From Hippopus hippopus (lineage: Eukaryota; Mollusca; Bivalvia; Cardiida; Cardiidae), in the NCBI GenBank assembly GCA_946811185.2, contig OX328105.1, positions 35,281,394 through 35,345,393 of the forward strand: a stretch of 64,000 nt of DNA, read 5' to 3'. Below, piece after piece: positions 32,225 to 43,096 of the stretch. Each line of letters starts with the position of its first letter. Within the stretch, counting starts at the first letter, position 1. Both the position numbers and the translations under genes were made by a program. Under the pieces are notes generated by a model. It made no database searches. It was not told the origin of the DNA and worked only from the letters and a program-made list of their open reading frames with translations.

Positions 32225-32950
32225 TTTCAACAGATACCAAGTCTTATCTTTGGGAAAGGTAGCCATGCAGCCATGAATTACTCTTTGTTGCACAATAATT
32301 ATGTTAAAAATTGTTGACAAGCTTTTTAAATAATTGCCTTGAATGGATTTCTTTTTTTCCAATGTTGCTTGCAATAAGAGATAGAAATTGATTCCTTTTC
32401 TACAAATTTTTGTCCTTTTTATCACTTGTACTTAGTGGTGTGTCCAAAAATACTGTATAAGTGGATTATACACATGTCGAAAAATTTGCGCATTATATTA
32501 CGGACATTTTGCGTAAGGAAATGTTTGAAGACAGTTGTTACTTGTTGGTATACTTGTAAAATACACGAACAGAAAAGTCTGTAAATTTTTCAAATTTGCG
32601 AAATCGCAATAATTTCCACTTCCCAAAAATTTCCACTTACACAGTAGCTGGTATGGTTATGTGTGAAGCATGATGAAACATTATCCCAAACCATGTACAC
32701 CCTGAAATAATGACAAAATAATTAGACCTCCCATCCCTTGGCAACAAAACCAGGTTTCTAAGGTTTCATGTCTTCCAATGCTTGTGCTCATCTTTATGTC
32801 TTTGTTAGAATGGAGAAAAGCTGAATCTCCTTAGCTTTCTTCTTAATGGAATTATTTCCTAGTTTCATTCAATATGAAAAACTGTAAGAATACATGAGGA
32901 CTTTCCTGCATAAGTGTACTGACTGCTGAAGGAAATGCCTAGCCCAGCTC

Positions 32951-33085
32951 TTAACCCTTTACTAAACAAAGTGACCTTTTGCCAAATGCTTTTGAAGACA
33001 TTGTGGGAAAAGGAAAAATACCGGAAAGCAGCATTTTCGCTTTTTCCCAGGATGTTTGCTACTCTTTCAAATACAAATGTCTTTT
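32951..33085 (-). mobile_element. Family A MITE, right half lost
   Basis: TTAACCCTTTACTAAACAAA, then TTTTGAAGACATTGTGGGAA and the decayed arm AGCAGCATTTTCGCTTTTTC. Confidence 0.8.
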
Positions 33086-33089
33086 TTTG

Positions 33090-34640
33090 GCAGTTTATTC
33101 TTCAAAATGGAAGGATGTAAAATTTGGAAATTCATGAAGGGCCTAAGTATTGTAGAAAAAGGATGTTACAAAAAGTAAGTACAAAATATGTGGTTCCATT
33201 TTCTAAGACTGTTATGGTCAGAATACCTGTAAAGATATAAAATCTTTTTATAATAAAAAAAAAAAAATCACCAAATGGATTTTTTTTTTTTGTCTTAAAC
33301 AAGGTAAATATGAGGAAAAAAGTACATTAAATTAATAAAAAAAGATCTTGTACCAATAATCATTACTGCTAGCAACTGAGCATGTTCTTTTATAGTGTTC
33401 ATAAAGATTAATGAAGAGGCAACCATACACCTTTGTGAGACTTTCTTCATAAATGTCAAACATTTTATCCATCTTATTTCTGAGAATTGGCAGTCAAGAC
33501 GAGGGATGTGAATTGCCCATGAAGTATAGTTCTGCAAAGCAATACATTTTAATGTGATTTTTTTTTACTGATTGTAAGATTTAAAAGGCAGACATGCTAT
33601 AGAAACTACATGCTTTGTTCAGTGAAATTACCTTGAAGATTTTTTAATGATGTTTTCTAGGGATGGGAACATGTAGCTGAGTAATTAAGTACATGATCAG
33701 ATTATCAATTAGTGCTATCAAAAATCGAGCACTGGAAAAATCAAAATCAGATTCTTTGGCTCCTTTTTATTTATAACTCTAGATTTCCCTATTCAAAATA
33801 GTTTTATATTTTAATTTTGAAATGCTTTTAATTAGCCATTTGTTGTCAAAACAAAATTTCACACCAACTGCAGTCACTCTTTTGACTCATTTCAATGTGA
33901 CGTTTGTATGGTTTACACCATTATCAAGGTGTTAATCAGACATCTAATATTAACAGAAAATCAAAAATTAAGATATTGATCAGTCGTAATTGATCATTCT
34001 AGAAGCTAAATATAACTTGTGATTATAATGTGATTATATTTGACAGTGTGAGTAAATATTATGGACATGCGCTCCTAGGTAAAGAAAACAAACACTTTTG
34101 TGACTATTTAATAATTTACTGAATGAACAAACTTTATTTTGCGCATGCTTTGATCAGTTCCCATTTTTATACATGGATCCGTGGTGATAAGATAAACCGA
34201 CTTCCTTGGTTACTGTTACTAAGGGCTCCCAAACAACCATAGTGAATACATGTAATTCAGTATAGCAGATAGGCTACTTAAATCTTACTGTCATGACTGT
34301 TTCTCTTGATATTATTTTGGAAAAATATTTCTATCATATGTTTCTGCCGATGATGAATTCTCGGTAAAGAAATTTAGAAATGCTTGAACTAATTTACACA
34401 AGGATATGTAAAAAAAAAAATAACGAATTTCGGGGGCTACAGACCATGTAATAGATCTACTTGTTTTAGCAAAGTTTTGAACTTAAATGAGAAAGAATGA
34501 AACACCTCAACAAACCTCTGTTCTGCCACAAAATAATAGAATTAAAGGTACCAATTGTTTTTGTAAGGCTACCTAAGTCGTCTCAACATCCACACACTAA
34601 TAAATAACACTGAACTACAAGCAATTCGAAATATTTATAG
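33090..34640. other. Intron spacer, no gene seen
   Basis: AT-rich with A and T homopolymers near 33258-33290. No exon or recognised repeat. Confidence 0.5.
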
Positions 34641-34641
34641 A

Positions 34642-34757
34642 TTGTTTAATTCTACAGAGAGGTAAAAGATTAGGAAAAATTGTTTAATTCTACAGAGAGG
34701 TAAAAGATTAGGAAAAATTGTTTAATTCTACAGAGAGGTAAAAGATTAGGAAAAATT
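34642..34757. repeat. Minisatellite, 38-bp unit, three copies
   Basis: TTGTTTAATTCTACAGAGAG recurs at 34642, 34680 and 34718. The copies are identical, so the expansion is recent. Confidence 0.95.
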
Positions 34758-34885
34758 CCAATTTCAGGTTAAGGGAAAAAGGGTTGTCTTATGATTTTAA
34801 GATGCGTTAAGTGTGCTGTCAATTAAAAAAAAATCGTGTTGATATCATGGACGGTAGTTTGTTTTATCTTATGATATACTGAAGA

Positions 34886-34960
34886 CAACGGGTGGTCAAG
34901 TTGATTAGAGCAGTAAATTGGTTTGCAATCAAACACACCACCGGTACAGAACAGAAGTTA
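34886..34960 (+). mobile_element. Possible tRNA-like SINE head fragment
   Basis: GGTGGTCAAGTTGATTAGAG resembles an A-box region. TTTGCAATCAAACACACCAC resembles an anticodon arm. The B-box position (GGTACAGAACAG) is mutated. No body or tail was found. Confidence 0.3.
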
Positions 34961-35049
34961 GAATTTTTCATTATTGAAATCTACTTTTAGTGAGGAATAC
35001 AGTGAAGAATTCATGTCAGTATGCTTAAAATAAATAGCAAATAGTTTAA

Positions 35050-35128
35050 ATCCAACATTGAACTGCGTGTTATTTGCAGTCTGATCTGTATCTACACATT
35101 CAGCATATTATTCATGCATCAAGGGTTA
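35050..35128 (-). mobile_element. Family E MITE fragment
   Basis: TTGAACTGCGTGTTATTTGC, AGTCTGATCTGTATCTACAC and CATCAAGGGTTAAG keep the hairpin half and terminus. Confidence 0.55.
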
Positions 35129-35243
35129 AGATTAACGTCAAACTGAAACACTGATGACAAGTGTCACTTTTTGGATGTGCAGAGGTTATTAAACAAGGTT
35201 AGATATTCATTTGAAAGTGTTTTCTTTTTATTAGTATTTTATA

Positions 35244-36579
35244 CGAGGGCTGTTCGATATGTAATGTGTATTGTACCACAGCGCGATGATGCTTTCAACG
35301 ATTTCGTGGATGATGATATGCTTGAATAGCTCTATTGAATACCTTTCCAACGGTATAAACACGAGCCTTTAGCTCCACATAGTTTTAAACTTATAGTCAT
35401 TTCATTAGAGCTAGTCATTGACCACTGTTGTAAAAATGCTTGGGAAACGGATTAAGAATATTCAAGAAATTAGAGCTTATATAAAAAGTTTGCACAAAAC
35501 TCGATCATTCGGTAATGCAGATTTTTACTGAATTGGGGGAAGTTTATGGGTCTGATAAGGTATCTTATGAGACAGTTTGTAGGTGGAGAAAGAAATTTCT
35601 GACTGGCACGGAGTCCGTCAAAGATGCAGCAAAATCTAGCCGACCTGTGACTGTAACAGGCAAGGCAAATGTCTCAAAAGTCAGGGAAATAATTGAAAGT
35701 GATGGCAGATACACGATTCGTGATACTGCCAATGCTGTTGGCATATCGCTATCAGGTGCATTTCATTTTGAAGGGTATTTTGAAAGTACGAAAGATTTCT
35801 GCCAGATGGATACCTCGTATATTGACAGATGACCAAAAACGGGTACGAGTACAAACCGCTAAGCAATTGCTCAAAATGTTTCTTAAATTCAATCAAAGAC
35901 AATTTGCAAACATTGTTACTGGTGACGAAACATGGGTTCACTATTTCAAACCAGTAAGAAAAATTGGAAACAAAATATGGCTAACTAAACACGGTAGAAG
36001 GCCTGTATTTGCCAAAAGAAGCATAAGCACAAAGAAGGTTCTTTATTGCATATTCTTCTCATATGATGGTATAGCCGTACAAATTCCGGTGCCGAAGGGC
36101 AAAATTGTTACAGGTTGGTATTACCGAGATGTTATACTAAAAAAGCTCAAGAAATATTATCTTAAACGACGCCCTGTGTCAGGATTTAGGCATGTTCGTC
36201 TACTTCATGATAATACTCAAACACATACATCTGAGCTTGTGAAGCAATTTTTGAAGTCAGAGAAGGTTACTGTCTTGCCACACCCACCATACTCTCCAGA
36301 TCTAGCCCCATGTGACTTTCCTTTTTCCAAAACTTAAAAAGTTCTTATCTGGTCGTCGTTACAAGTCCCGACAAGCCCTTGGCTCAGCCATCAGTCAGTG
36401 CCTCAGAGGTCTACCTAAATCAGCATACCGTGACGCATTTCAGAAATGGATTCAGAGATTGAAATTATGTATTTCAAACCGCGGAGAATATTTTGAAGGG
36501 ATGTAATGTTCATTTCACTGTTTGAGTCGAATGCTTTTGAGATATTGTACAATACACATTACATATCGAACAACCCTCG
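35244..36579 (+). mobile_element. Mariner element, 1336 bp, near-complete
   Basis: The 33-bp inverted repeats (35244-35276 and 36547-36579) begin CGAGGGCTGTTCGATATG and differ at one position. TA lies on each side (35242-35243 and 36580-36581), the mariner target duplication. The interior holds one transposase gene on the plus strand. Total length matches the roughly 1.3 kb usual for the family. The near-identity of the ends indicates a young insertion. The subfamily could not be settled from sequence alone. Confidence 0.97.
35436..36506 (+). pseudogene. Mariner transposase, broken by three frameshifts
   Basis: The first ATG at 35436 opens MLGKRIKNIQEIRAYIK, a helix of the DNA-binding region. 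The frame breaks before 35515 and resumes with LGEVYGSDKVSYETVCRWRK, the helix-turn-helix. A second shift lies at about 35740-35770 and a third at about 36317-36337. The catalytic domain in between is intact: VTGDETWVHYF (Asp codon 35924), LLHDN (36209) and PCDF (36314). The spacings are 94 and 34 residues, the D,D34D signature of mariner. HPPYSPDLAP is also conserved. The C-terminal end reaches a TAA at 36504. The DNA-cutting residues are all present, but no full protein can be made from this copy. Confidence 0.93.
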
Positions 36580-37135
36580 TATAGATCTAATTTTACCTTT
36601 GTTTTCCACTTTAAAACATTTTGTGTCCCTTTCAGAATCTTTCAGAGGGGAAAAAACTATTAGCACTAATTAATCCATTGTGTAATTATCATCATGCAAA
36701 CTAAATACAGCCTCTGCAGGTCAGTGGTACACGTTCGCAAAGCACATATTTTAAACTTTTTCTTAAATTCAAGCATTTATTCAAACGTAAAAGAAGTATA
36801 TAATTTTGCATCCCTCCAACGTTAACAGTCGTTTATTTGGGAGCCAAAATAGCAGACAGCAAGGCTGCACATTGGGTAAAATAAATGCGATTACCTGACT
36901 GGTCAAATATCAATTTTCACGGATCCATGTATTTCAATATCCACTCATATATTGTCCCAGTCTCTATTCAATATCCAGCTTGTCGACATACACTGGTGTA
37001 ATACTAGGGCTATAAACTTCTTAATGATGACTTTACACTTGGAAACATTTGGACAAAAGTTAACATATCCTTTTGTATACTCAATCGAAAGAGCGACCAA
37101 AAACTTGAATACTTGAGTTAGTAATATCCCTTATA

Positions 37136-38262
37136 CAGTCAAACTTCCGTTGCTCGAACAGCCAGGGGGTTTCATGACTTGTTTGAATTATCGGCAGTTG
37201 GACCGATCCGTACTCAAGGCAGAATGTGAGAAAAAGAACCAGAAAATTTTTCTTTAGCTTGATACCAAAATTACTACGTACATAGATCTATAGTATAAAT
37301 AGTACCTGGCAAAAATAAAGGAAACATTCTCAATCGCCATGAGCCAAGGGGTCAGTTAACTTTTCATTTTTAGCTAGATCTATCATGATAAAAATGAAAC
37401 GAAAGGAAACACACATGCATTATCAAAATTAGCAACCTCAATCTCTACCTAGCACATTCATGTATATAAAAATCCAATTTTAGAGCAAAACTAGACAAAG
37501 AATTGAGGAAACAAATTAATTTTCAGACTGTTGTACATGACTCTTTCCAACATTTCTTTTTATCTGTTCTATTTATAGGTCAAGGTCTACGTTTCACTTA
37601 CAGACTCGGATCGACATTGCGGGGGGAAAAAAACGTCGTTTTGAAAGCCGTATTCTACGATGATACGGCCTGTCAATCTACGACGTTTACTTTGTTTTTG
37701 TGATTCGGCACAATGTTACATATCCCCCCCGTTTCCGGGTCCTGCATTACGTTGCTCAGTCATACTCGGTTGTATATCGTGTGACATTTTGATGCCGAAT
37801 TTCGGCCTACCTTTGCTTACATACTGATGAAAATGACACGTCTTACTTATTTTTATCAACAAGCGCGAGAAATAAAGAATAACCTGTTGCAAACATTTAA
37901 TCACGGCAGGATTATCTTTATTTGACAATTAAAGCAATTGTGTATGCTTTACGGTGATTGTCAAACATACGCACCGTATCAAAATGATTACCGACCTATC
38001 CAATTAACAGATGTGAACGAAGGTGTGAAAATCCATGGCTTAATTTTGACAAACCCTTTGTTCAACTTTCGATAGTAAAAAAGCACACAAATGCGATCGG
38101 CGGGACCGAAAAACGTGTTCGAAAGTTCCAATTACCGGGTGTGCAAGCTTTCGGAGGTCAAACAATGGATTTTGTATAGGGATTCTGCTGGGACTGAGAT
38201 CCTTGTTCCAGTTTTCTGTGGTATTCGAAATGTCCAATGTTTGAGCAACTGAAGTTTGACTG
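37136..38262. mobile_element. Pogo/Tigger-like non-autonomous element, 1127 bp
   Basis: CAGTCAAACTTCCGTTGCTC at the left is matched by the reverse complement of GAGCAACTGAAGTTTGACTG at the right, with one mismatch in 20. TA flanks both ends (37134-37135 and 38263-38264). Termini beginning CAGT with TA duplication are the pogo/Tigger pattern. CCGATCCGTACTCAAGG and GTGTTCGAAAGTTCC resemble subterminal motifs of that group. Open frames inside are short (at most 70 codons) without transposase motifs. It ends about 100 bp before candidate exon 4. Confidence 0.85.
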
Positions 38263-38367
38263 TATTTTCATTCTTATTTCTAATGATATTTTTAGCTTGG
38301 CTATGTTCGAAGAGAATAGCGAGTCACTGTCATAGCCCTAGCATTGTCATCTGTGTTGTTGTGCAAG

Positions 38368-38469
38368 AACTTGAACATTTTAGAATATTACTATTACAAC
38401 TGAAGATACTTACTTCAAATTTGGACAAGTTGTTAACTATTATCAGGAGAACCTATACAACAGGGGCAG
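38368..38469 (+). CDS. Candidate coding exon 4, phase 1 at both ends
   Basis: The acceptor is TGTTGTTGTGCAAG after a pyrimidine-rich stretch; the donor is GCAG followed by GTAATC. The phase-1 frame left by exon 3 is open for 33 codons: (E)LEHFRILLLQLKILTSNLDK then LLTIIRRTYTTGA. The other two frames stop early. The peptide is leucine-rich with heptad-like spacing, suggesting an amphipathic helix or coiled coil. It is 102 bp, a multiple of three. The intron from exon 3 would be about 12.5 kb and contain the mariner and the pogo-like element. The AAG acceptor and long intron lower confidence. Confidence 0.4.
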
Positions 38470-38744
38470 GTAATCATTTAAATATTTTTGACACATTTGT
38501 GGCCCTTTTTTGACTTAAAATTTTTTCGCTAAAAAGCAATTGCAGCCAGATGTTGGCACCCACATGCAATGCTCTTGATTTTTGCTGGAGGCATGTTAGG
38601 AATAGAATGTAAAACTATGCATGGTTAAGAGGCTAGTCACACTTCTGAGGTTCTTTTGTTGACTGCAGATTCAGATCTGGTTGCATAGTGTGAGCCATTT
38701 GATCTTAAATACAGGTAGTCTGAAATTTTGTTCCTTGTTAACTC

Positions 38745-38803
38745 CAGAAGCCTTCAAAGACTTTCTTTGTCAGTAGTGATAGTTTGGTGAAGGATTAAAG
38801 CCT
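38745..38803 (-). mobile_element. Possible family A end remnant
   Basis: TAACTCCAGAAGCCTTCAAA, GACTTTCTTTGTCAG and TTTGGTGAAGGATTAA vaguely follow family A ends. Very decayed. Confidence 0.25.
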
Positions 38804-39201
38804 CCAACCCAGTCATTCTAGTGACTGGCTTAGTTCTCATTTTTTCATGATCATGTACCCATATAACATATTTTGTTTCATCAAAAGATTGTAACCATTT
38901 ACATGAATTGCTTTAATGAATGTTGGTTGCCCATTAAAATGTCCATGATAGAAAAACTGGCAACTAGGCATTATTCTACACTGATAAGCTTCCTTAAGAG
39001 GTTTTGTCTGTAAACCTTAGATCCACAGTTCCGTCACACAAACATTGTGACAAGTTCGTGTTCCAACAAGACAAGTGATATACACACCAACCTGAAAATG
39101 GCTTAATGATTTCCTTGTTCCATATTATTTAACACCAGATAAACAGTAACTCATTCTGCATGAAAAAAAAATATTTCTTACTATTTTTCAGGGCGTTTCA
39201 G

Positions 39202-39237
39202 ATGAAGAACATTTGGGGAAGAAACAGCTCAAAAACA
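39202..39237 (+). CDS. Candidate coding exon 5, 36 bp micro-exon
   Basis: The acceptor GGCGTTTCAG and the donor AACA followed by GTAAGT bound 36 bp. In phase 1 it reads (D)EEHLGKKQLKN and ends again in phase 1. A second AG lies 10 bp upstream (39190-39191); using it would shift the frame into TGA at 39203-39205. The short length, symmetric phase and consensus donor favour a real exon, though 36 bp gives little statistical support. Confidence 0.4.
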
Positions 39238-39339
39238 GTAAGTGCTTATTCAAAAGACAAACTTTGTCATCAGGGAACTTTTCATTTAGGGAAATAAGGC
39301 CTTAGACACTGCAACTTCGACACTGATTCTGTCAGATTT

Positions 39340-39411
39340 CACAGTGTAGATTAAAAATTTGGCTTCACATTTGGTACAGTCTGATTTTGATCTATATAGT
39401 GAGCATTTAAC
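39340..39411 (-). mobile_element. Family E MITE fragment
   Basis: TTCACATTTGGTACAGTCTG, ATTTTGATCTATATAGTGAG and CATTTAACC resemble the hairpin half and end. Confidence 0.4.
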
Positions 39412-39628
39412 CTTTTACCATTAATCTTGAGACTTAATGACCCTGGAGAAGAAAGCTTTTGAAAACAGTCATGATGATTGTATTTTCTCCTATTCTCACA
39501 ATGTTTTCTACCCTTTCAGAGACAAATTTCAACATTTTAGACAAAATTAATTTAAACTGTGACCTGCAAAATTTAATGCTTACAATTGGAACACAGTCAT
39601 GTAAAATTTGTTAACTTGTAACGAGTTA
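39408..39628 (-). mobile_element. Family A MITE, first of a head-to-head pair
   Basis: TTAACCTTTTACCATTAATC, AGAAAGCTTTTGAAAACAG and ACTTGTAACGAGTTAA. The left hairpin arm is largely deleted. TTAA 39625-39628 is shared. Confidence 0.85.
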
Positions 39629-39845
39629 ACTCTTTACCAAACAACAAACCTCTAGACTTGTCCAAATTCAAAGCATTTGCAGGAGACAAAATAAACTTGA
39701 CTCAAAAACTTAAATGTGTTTGGAAGGGTAAAAAACATTGTAAAAGGGGGAAAATGCTGCTAGCATTTTCTCCTTTTTCCACAATGTTTTCAAAAGTCTT
39801 TTCATTTAGGGTCATCAAAAGTAGGGATTGTGTGGTAATGAGTTG
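39625..39845 (+). mobile_element. Family A MITE, second of the pair
   Basis: TTAACTCTTTACCAAACAAC to GATTGTGTGGTAATGAGTTG A. Hairpin centre AATGCTGCTAGCATTTTCTC is slightly shortened. Confidence 0.93.
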
Positions 39846-40454
39846 AAGGTTGTGCCTCAAACTGTAAGACTAGCTTGAGAAAGTCATGGAGCAGGCTGGT
39901 AGGTTTATATCCCAAGCATGAAAGGGTTTTTCTCTGCCCAAAGAGAGTGTCATGCAGTGTGATTTTGAATGGATGATATTTAGATCTCCCCTTTTGAATA
40001 TTTATAGCATGGGGCATAGTAGGGAATGGGGTTTGCAGTTTGAATGAACCTTGGTTTGTGTACCCTTTTACATAAAAATAAACTCTCCCAAACTCAACAA
40101 GTATTGCCCAATATCTCTGTCACAGATGGAATAGAAGAAAGGTAAAGGTGAAATATCTTAAAAGTTTGGATTTAAAAAATTGTGCGGCAAAATTTTTGGA
40201 GATTTTGAAATCATTTTGAAATAGATTGTCTGGCATTTTGTAGCAGAGACGAATATGTAATGGTTAAAGTTATAACAATAGGTTCAATGGAAAAGAAAAC
40301 ATTGTCGAGGTGTTACATTTTGTTATGGAAATATTTGGAAACTTTTCAGTTCATTTAAATGCTCAGAGTTTTTTTTTTATTACTTTCCCACGCTTTTGAC
40401 CCCAATCTACCCCAAACACCTTGCAGTCTTACCTGATCTTTGCTAACAATGATA

Positions 40455-40625
40455 CTAACAATCAAGAAAGCCTTGGAAAGCATGCTTAGAAAAGGAGACC
40501 AATTTAATGCTGGTAATCGGCATGTCCTCCCTTACCTATGTGGAGACAAACTCCAGCATTTGAGCTTTATATAAATTTCATCTATGTTACTTTCAGTATA
40601 GGCAAGTCTAAAATACTAACTAGTA
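40455..40625 (-). mobile_element. Family A MITE, degenerate
   Basis: AGAAAAGGAGACC, ATGCTGGTAATCGGCATGTC and GCAAGTCTAAAATACTAACT are the only landmarks. Confidence 0.5.
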
Positions 40626-40682
40626 GAGCTGCAAATAGTTTAAACTTTGTAACAACTACAACTCAATGACATTGAGTGACAG

Positions 40683-40790
40683 TTTAACCTGATTGATGTT
40701 AAGGCCAACTTTAGGCCCGTATGAGGACAGAGTAGAACAAGATTAGACTGCATAGAACATGGAGTCTTATCTTGAGTTTAACTGTTTGGT
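40683..40790 (+). mobile_element. Family E MITE, degenerate
   Basis: TTAACCTGATTGATGTTAAG, AGATTAGACTGCATAGAACA and TGGAGTCTTATCTTG keep the left end and hairpin. Confidence 0.55.
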
Positions 40791-40918
40791 ATTTTTTAGA
40801 GTATTTTGAATTATTTGGCTGTGAAGTATCAATATTTTGGTTTGTTTACAGATGGAAAGTACCCATTCTATTTTCTTGGTATTGCATGTATATATGGCTT
40901 AAACTATATGGCGTGAGG

Positions 40919-41083
40919 TACTTTACCACACAATCCCGACTTTTAACAACCCTGAGAAAGAAGCCTTTTGAAAACATCGTGGGAAACGGAGAAAATGCTG
41001 GTAACCAGCATTTTCTCCTTTTCCCACAATGTTTTCTACCCTTCACAAAACAAATTTCATATTTTCACTTTGTCCAAAAGTGT
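40919..41083 (-). mobile_element. Family A MITE, 3' truncated, followed by a near-identical copy
   Basis: TACTTTACCACACAATCCCG, a perfect hairpin apart from two mismatches around CTGGTAACCAG, then a stop after TTTCATATTTTCACTTTG. The next copy has the same private variant TTCACAAAACAAATTTCATA. Confidence 0.92.
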
Positions 41084-41306
41084 TCAACCCTTTATCACAC
41101 AATCCTGACTTAACGACCCTGAGAAAGAAGCCTTTTTGAAAACATTGTGGGAAAAGGAGAAAATGCTGGTAACCAGCATTTTCTCCTTTTCCCACAATGT
41201 TTTCTACCCTTCACAAAACAAATTTCATATTTTCACTTTTATTTTGTTGTCTGCAAATGCTTTTAATTTAAACCAGTCTAAAATTTTGTCGTTCGGTAGA
41301 GAGTTA
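41082..41306 (-). mobile_element. Family A MITE, full-length, sister of the previous copy
   Basis: TTCAACCCTTTATCACACAA to TTTTGTCGTTCGGTAGAGAG TTAA. The hairpin has 33-nt arms with no mismatch in the core. Shared private variants with 40919-41083 point to local duplication. Confidence 0.95.
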
Positions 41307-41645
41307 ACAGGACTACCTGGGTCCATTACCATTCCTTCTGAATTCTGATAATCTTTACCACATTGTAGCTGTGCCTAAACATTGAAAATGATACCAATAG
41401 TGTTATATATACTTTATTTGCATGAGACACATCATAAGTATTACTGTAATTGGTGAAGAATCTAACTACAACATTTAGATAGATTTTTGGACAATGTAGG
41501 TCAAGATCAGAATTCAACTGTATACTGATCATTATCTCTTAAGATTGTTCAATTCAAACATCCTGAAAATTGCAATGAACAGGTCTGTTTAGAAATATTA
41601 TGGAAAAAGTCATTCCTTCTTTTTAGTACACTTGGTGTTTCTCTG

Positions 41646-41835
41646 AACTCTTTACCAAACAAAATTTTAGACTGGTCCAAATTCAAAGAATATGCAGACT
41701 AGTAAAATGATATTCAAAAAGATGGGATTTGAATCTTTGTATCAGAAAGCGTAGAAAACAGTGGGGAAAGGAAAAGAAATGCTGTTTACCAGCATTTCCT
41801 CAAGGTGGTTAAATGATTATGTGGTAAAGGGTTAA
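41646..41835 (+). mobile_element. Family A MITE, shortened hairpin, first of a head-to-head pair
   Basis: ACTCTTTACCAAACAAAATT to GATTATGTGGTAAAGGGTTA A. The right arm is partly deleted after ACCAGCATTTCCTC. Confidence 0.88.
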
Positions 41836-42055
41836 CTCTTTACCACACAATAGCAACTTTTAACGACCCTGAGAAAGCTTTTGAAAACATTGTAGGAAAA
41901 GGAGAAAATGCTGGTAACCAGCATTTCCTCCTTTTCCCACAATGTTTTCTACCCTTCCCAAATAAAATTTCAATTTTTGAGTCACATTTATTTTGTTGTC
42001 TGCAAATGCTTTCAATTTGGACTAGTCCAAAATTTTGTCGTTTGGTAAAGAGTTA
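41832..42055 (-). mobile_element. Family A MITE, full-length, second of the pair
   Basis: TTAACTCTTTACCACACAAT to TTTTGTCGTTTGGTAAAGAG TTAA. The hairpin has two mismatches. The shared TTAA is 41832-41835. Confidence 0.95.
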
Positions 42056-42171
42056 AACCACCTAGTAAATGAAATGAATTTTTGCAGCTAAGTCAGTGCT
42101 GGCCTAGTCAGTGCTGTTGTCTCTGGAATGTCTCCCCAATTACTGTTGTAGATTATACATCAGACAGTATA

Positions 42172-42248
42172 TTTTAAGCAACCTGATCTATATACAAACT
42201 GCGGCCTGATCATTGGTCTTTATTGTCTGCAGAAGTAACCTTCTGTTA
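42172..42248 (-). mobile_element. Family E MITE fragment
   Basis: CTGATCTATATACAAACTGC, GGCCTGATCATTGGTCTTTA and TTGTCTGCAGAAGTAACC resemble the family E hairpin and flank. Confidence 0.4.
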
Positions 42249-42284
42249 CCAGTAGCTGAGTTAAAGTTTGGAAACCTAGATGCT

Positions 42285-42505
42285 TTAACCCTTTACCACA
42301 GTCCCGAGTTTTAACGCCCCTGTGTAAGAAAGCTTATAAAAACATAATGGGAAAAGGAGAAAGTGCTGGCTACCAGCATGCATTTACTCTTTTTCCCACA
42401 GTGGTTTTATCTTATGTAAGATAAATTCTATCATTAATTTCAAGCCACCTTCTACTTTGCTGATCCTTTCAATGTGGATTTAAGTGTTGTTTGGAAGGAG
42501 CTAAT
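42285..42505 (-). mobile_element. Family A MITE, old full-length copy
   Basis: TTAACCCTTTACCACAGTCC, GGGAAAAGGAGAAAGTGCTG, GCTACCAGCATGCATTTACT. The right end TGTTGTTTGGAAGGAGCTAA is diverged. Confidence 0.88.
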
Positions 42506-42794
42506 CTTTGATGCCCATATTGATGTGGTCTGTATCTGTGGAGGTGTGTACCATTTCATGTTCTTTTCTGTGTCAGATATAATGTAAACAGCTCTGTAAT
42601 TTGATGCTTTTTTCACTTTTTTCATAATCTGACTTGAATACTTACAGCTTTACCCCACTGTTTCATGTACAGATTTTTACATATTTGATCAAGCATGAGG
42701 AAAAGGGCCAATAATCCAGTTTTAAAATCTTCGCCGTTAAATATTGAAACTGATGTTGTGGATGTTTACTGCAGCTGACTTGTTTTGACATTTA

Positions 42795-42853
42795 AAATGA
42801 GTACCAACACCTTGAAGTTTACAAATGAGTACCAACACCTTGAAGTTTACAAA
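42795..42853. repeat. Tandem duplication, period 28 bp
   Basis: AAATGAGTACCAACACCTTG occurs twice, perfectly, just before a family A copy. Confidence 0.95.
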
Positions 42854-42867
42854 TATTTTGATAACAG

Positions 42868-43096
42868 TTAACTCTTTACCAAACGACAAAATTTTAGACT
42901 GGTCCAAATTGAAAGCATTTGCAGACAACAAAATAAATGTAACTCAAAAATTGAAATTTGTTTCCAGCAGGGTAGAAAACATTGTGGGAAAAGGAGAAAA
43001 TGCTGGTTACCAGCATTTTCTCCTTTTCCCACGATGTTTTCAAAAGGCTTCTTTCTCAGGGTCGTTAAAAGTCAGGATTGTATGGTAATGGGTTAA
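42868..43096 (+). mobile_element. Family A MITE, reference copy
   Basis: TTAACTCTTTACCAAACGAC to GTATGGTAATGGGTTAA, 229 bp. The hairpin from GAAAACATTGTGGGAAAAGG to its partner ending GATGTTTTC has 33-nt arms, one mismatch and a single-base loop (GGT-T-ACC). Left of it lie GCATTTGCAGACAACAAAAT and AATTGAAATTTGTT. It fits the family consensus closely and has TTAA on both sides. Confidence 0.97.

Noticed and set aside
34642..34757. Regular 38-bp repeats as a CRISPR-like array
   Set aside because: The units are directly tandem with no spacers, in a eukaryotic sequence. A minisatellite.
34886..34960. Functional tRNA gene
   Set aside because: The B-box position is mutated and acceptor stem pairing is absent. 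At best a SINE fragment.
35436..36506. Domesticated mariner transposase
   Set aside because: Intact terminal repeats, TA duplication and frameshifts indicate an ordinary decaying transposon.
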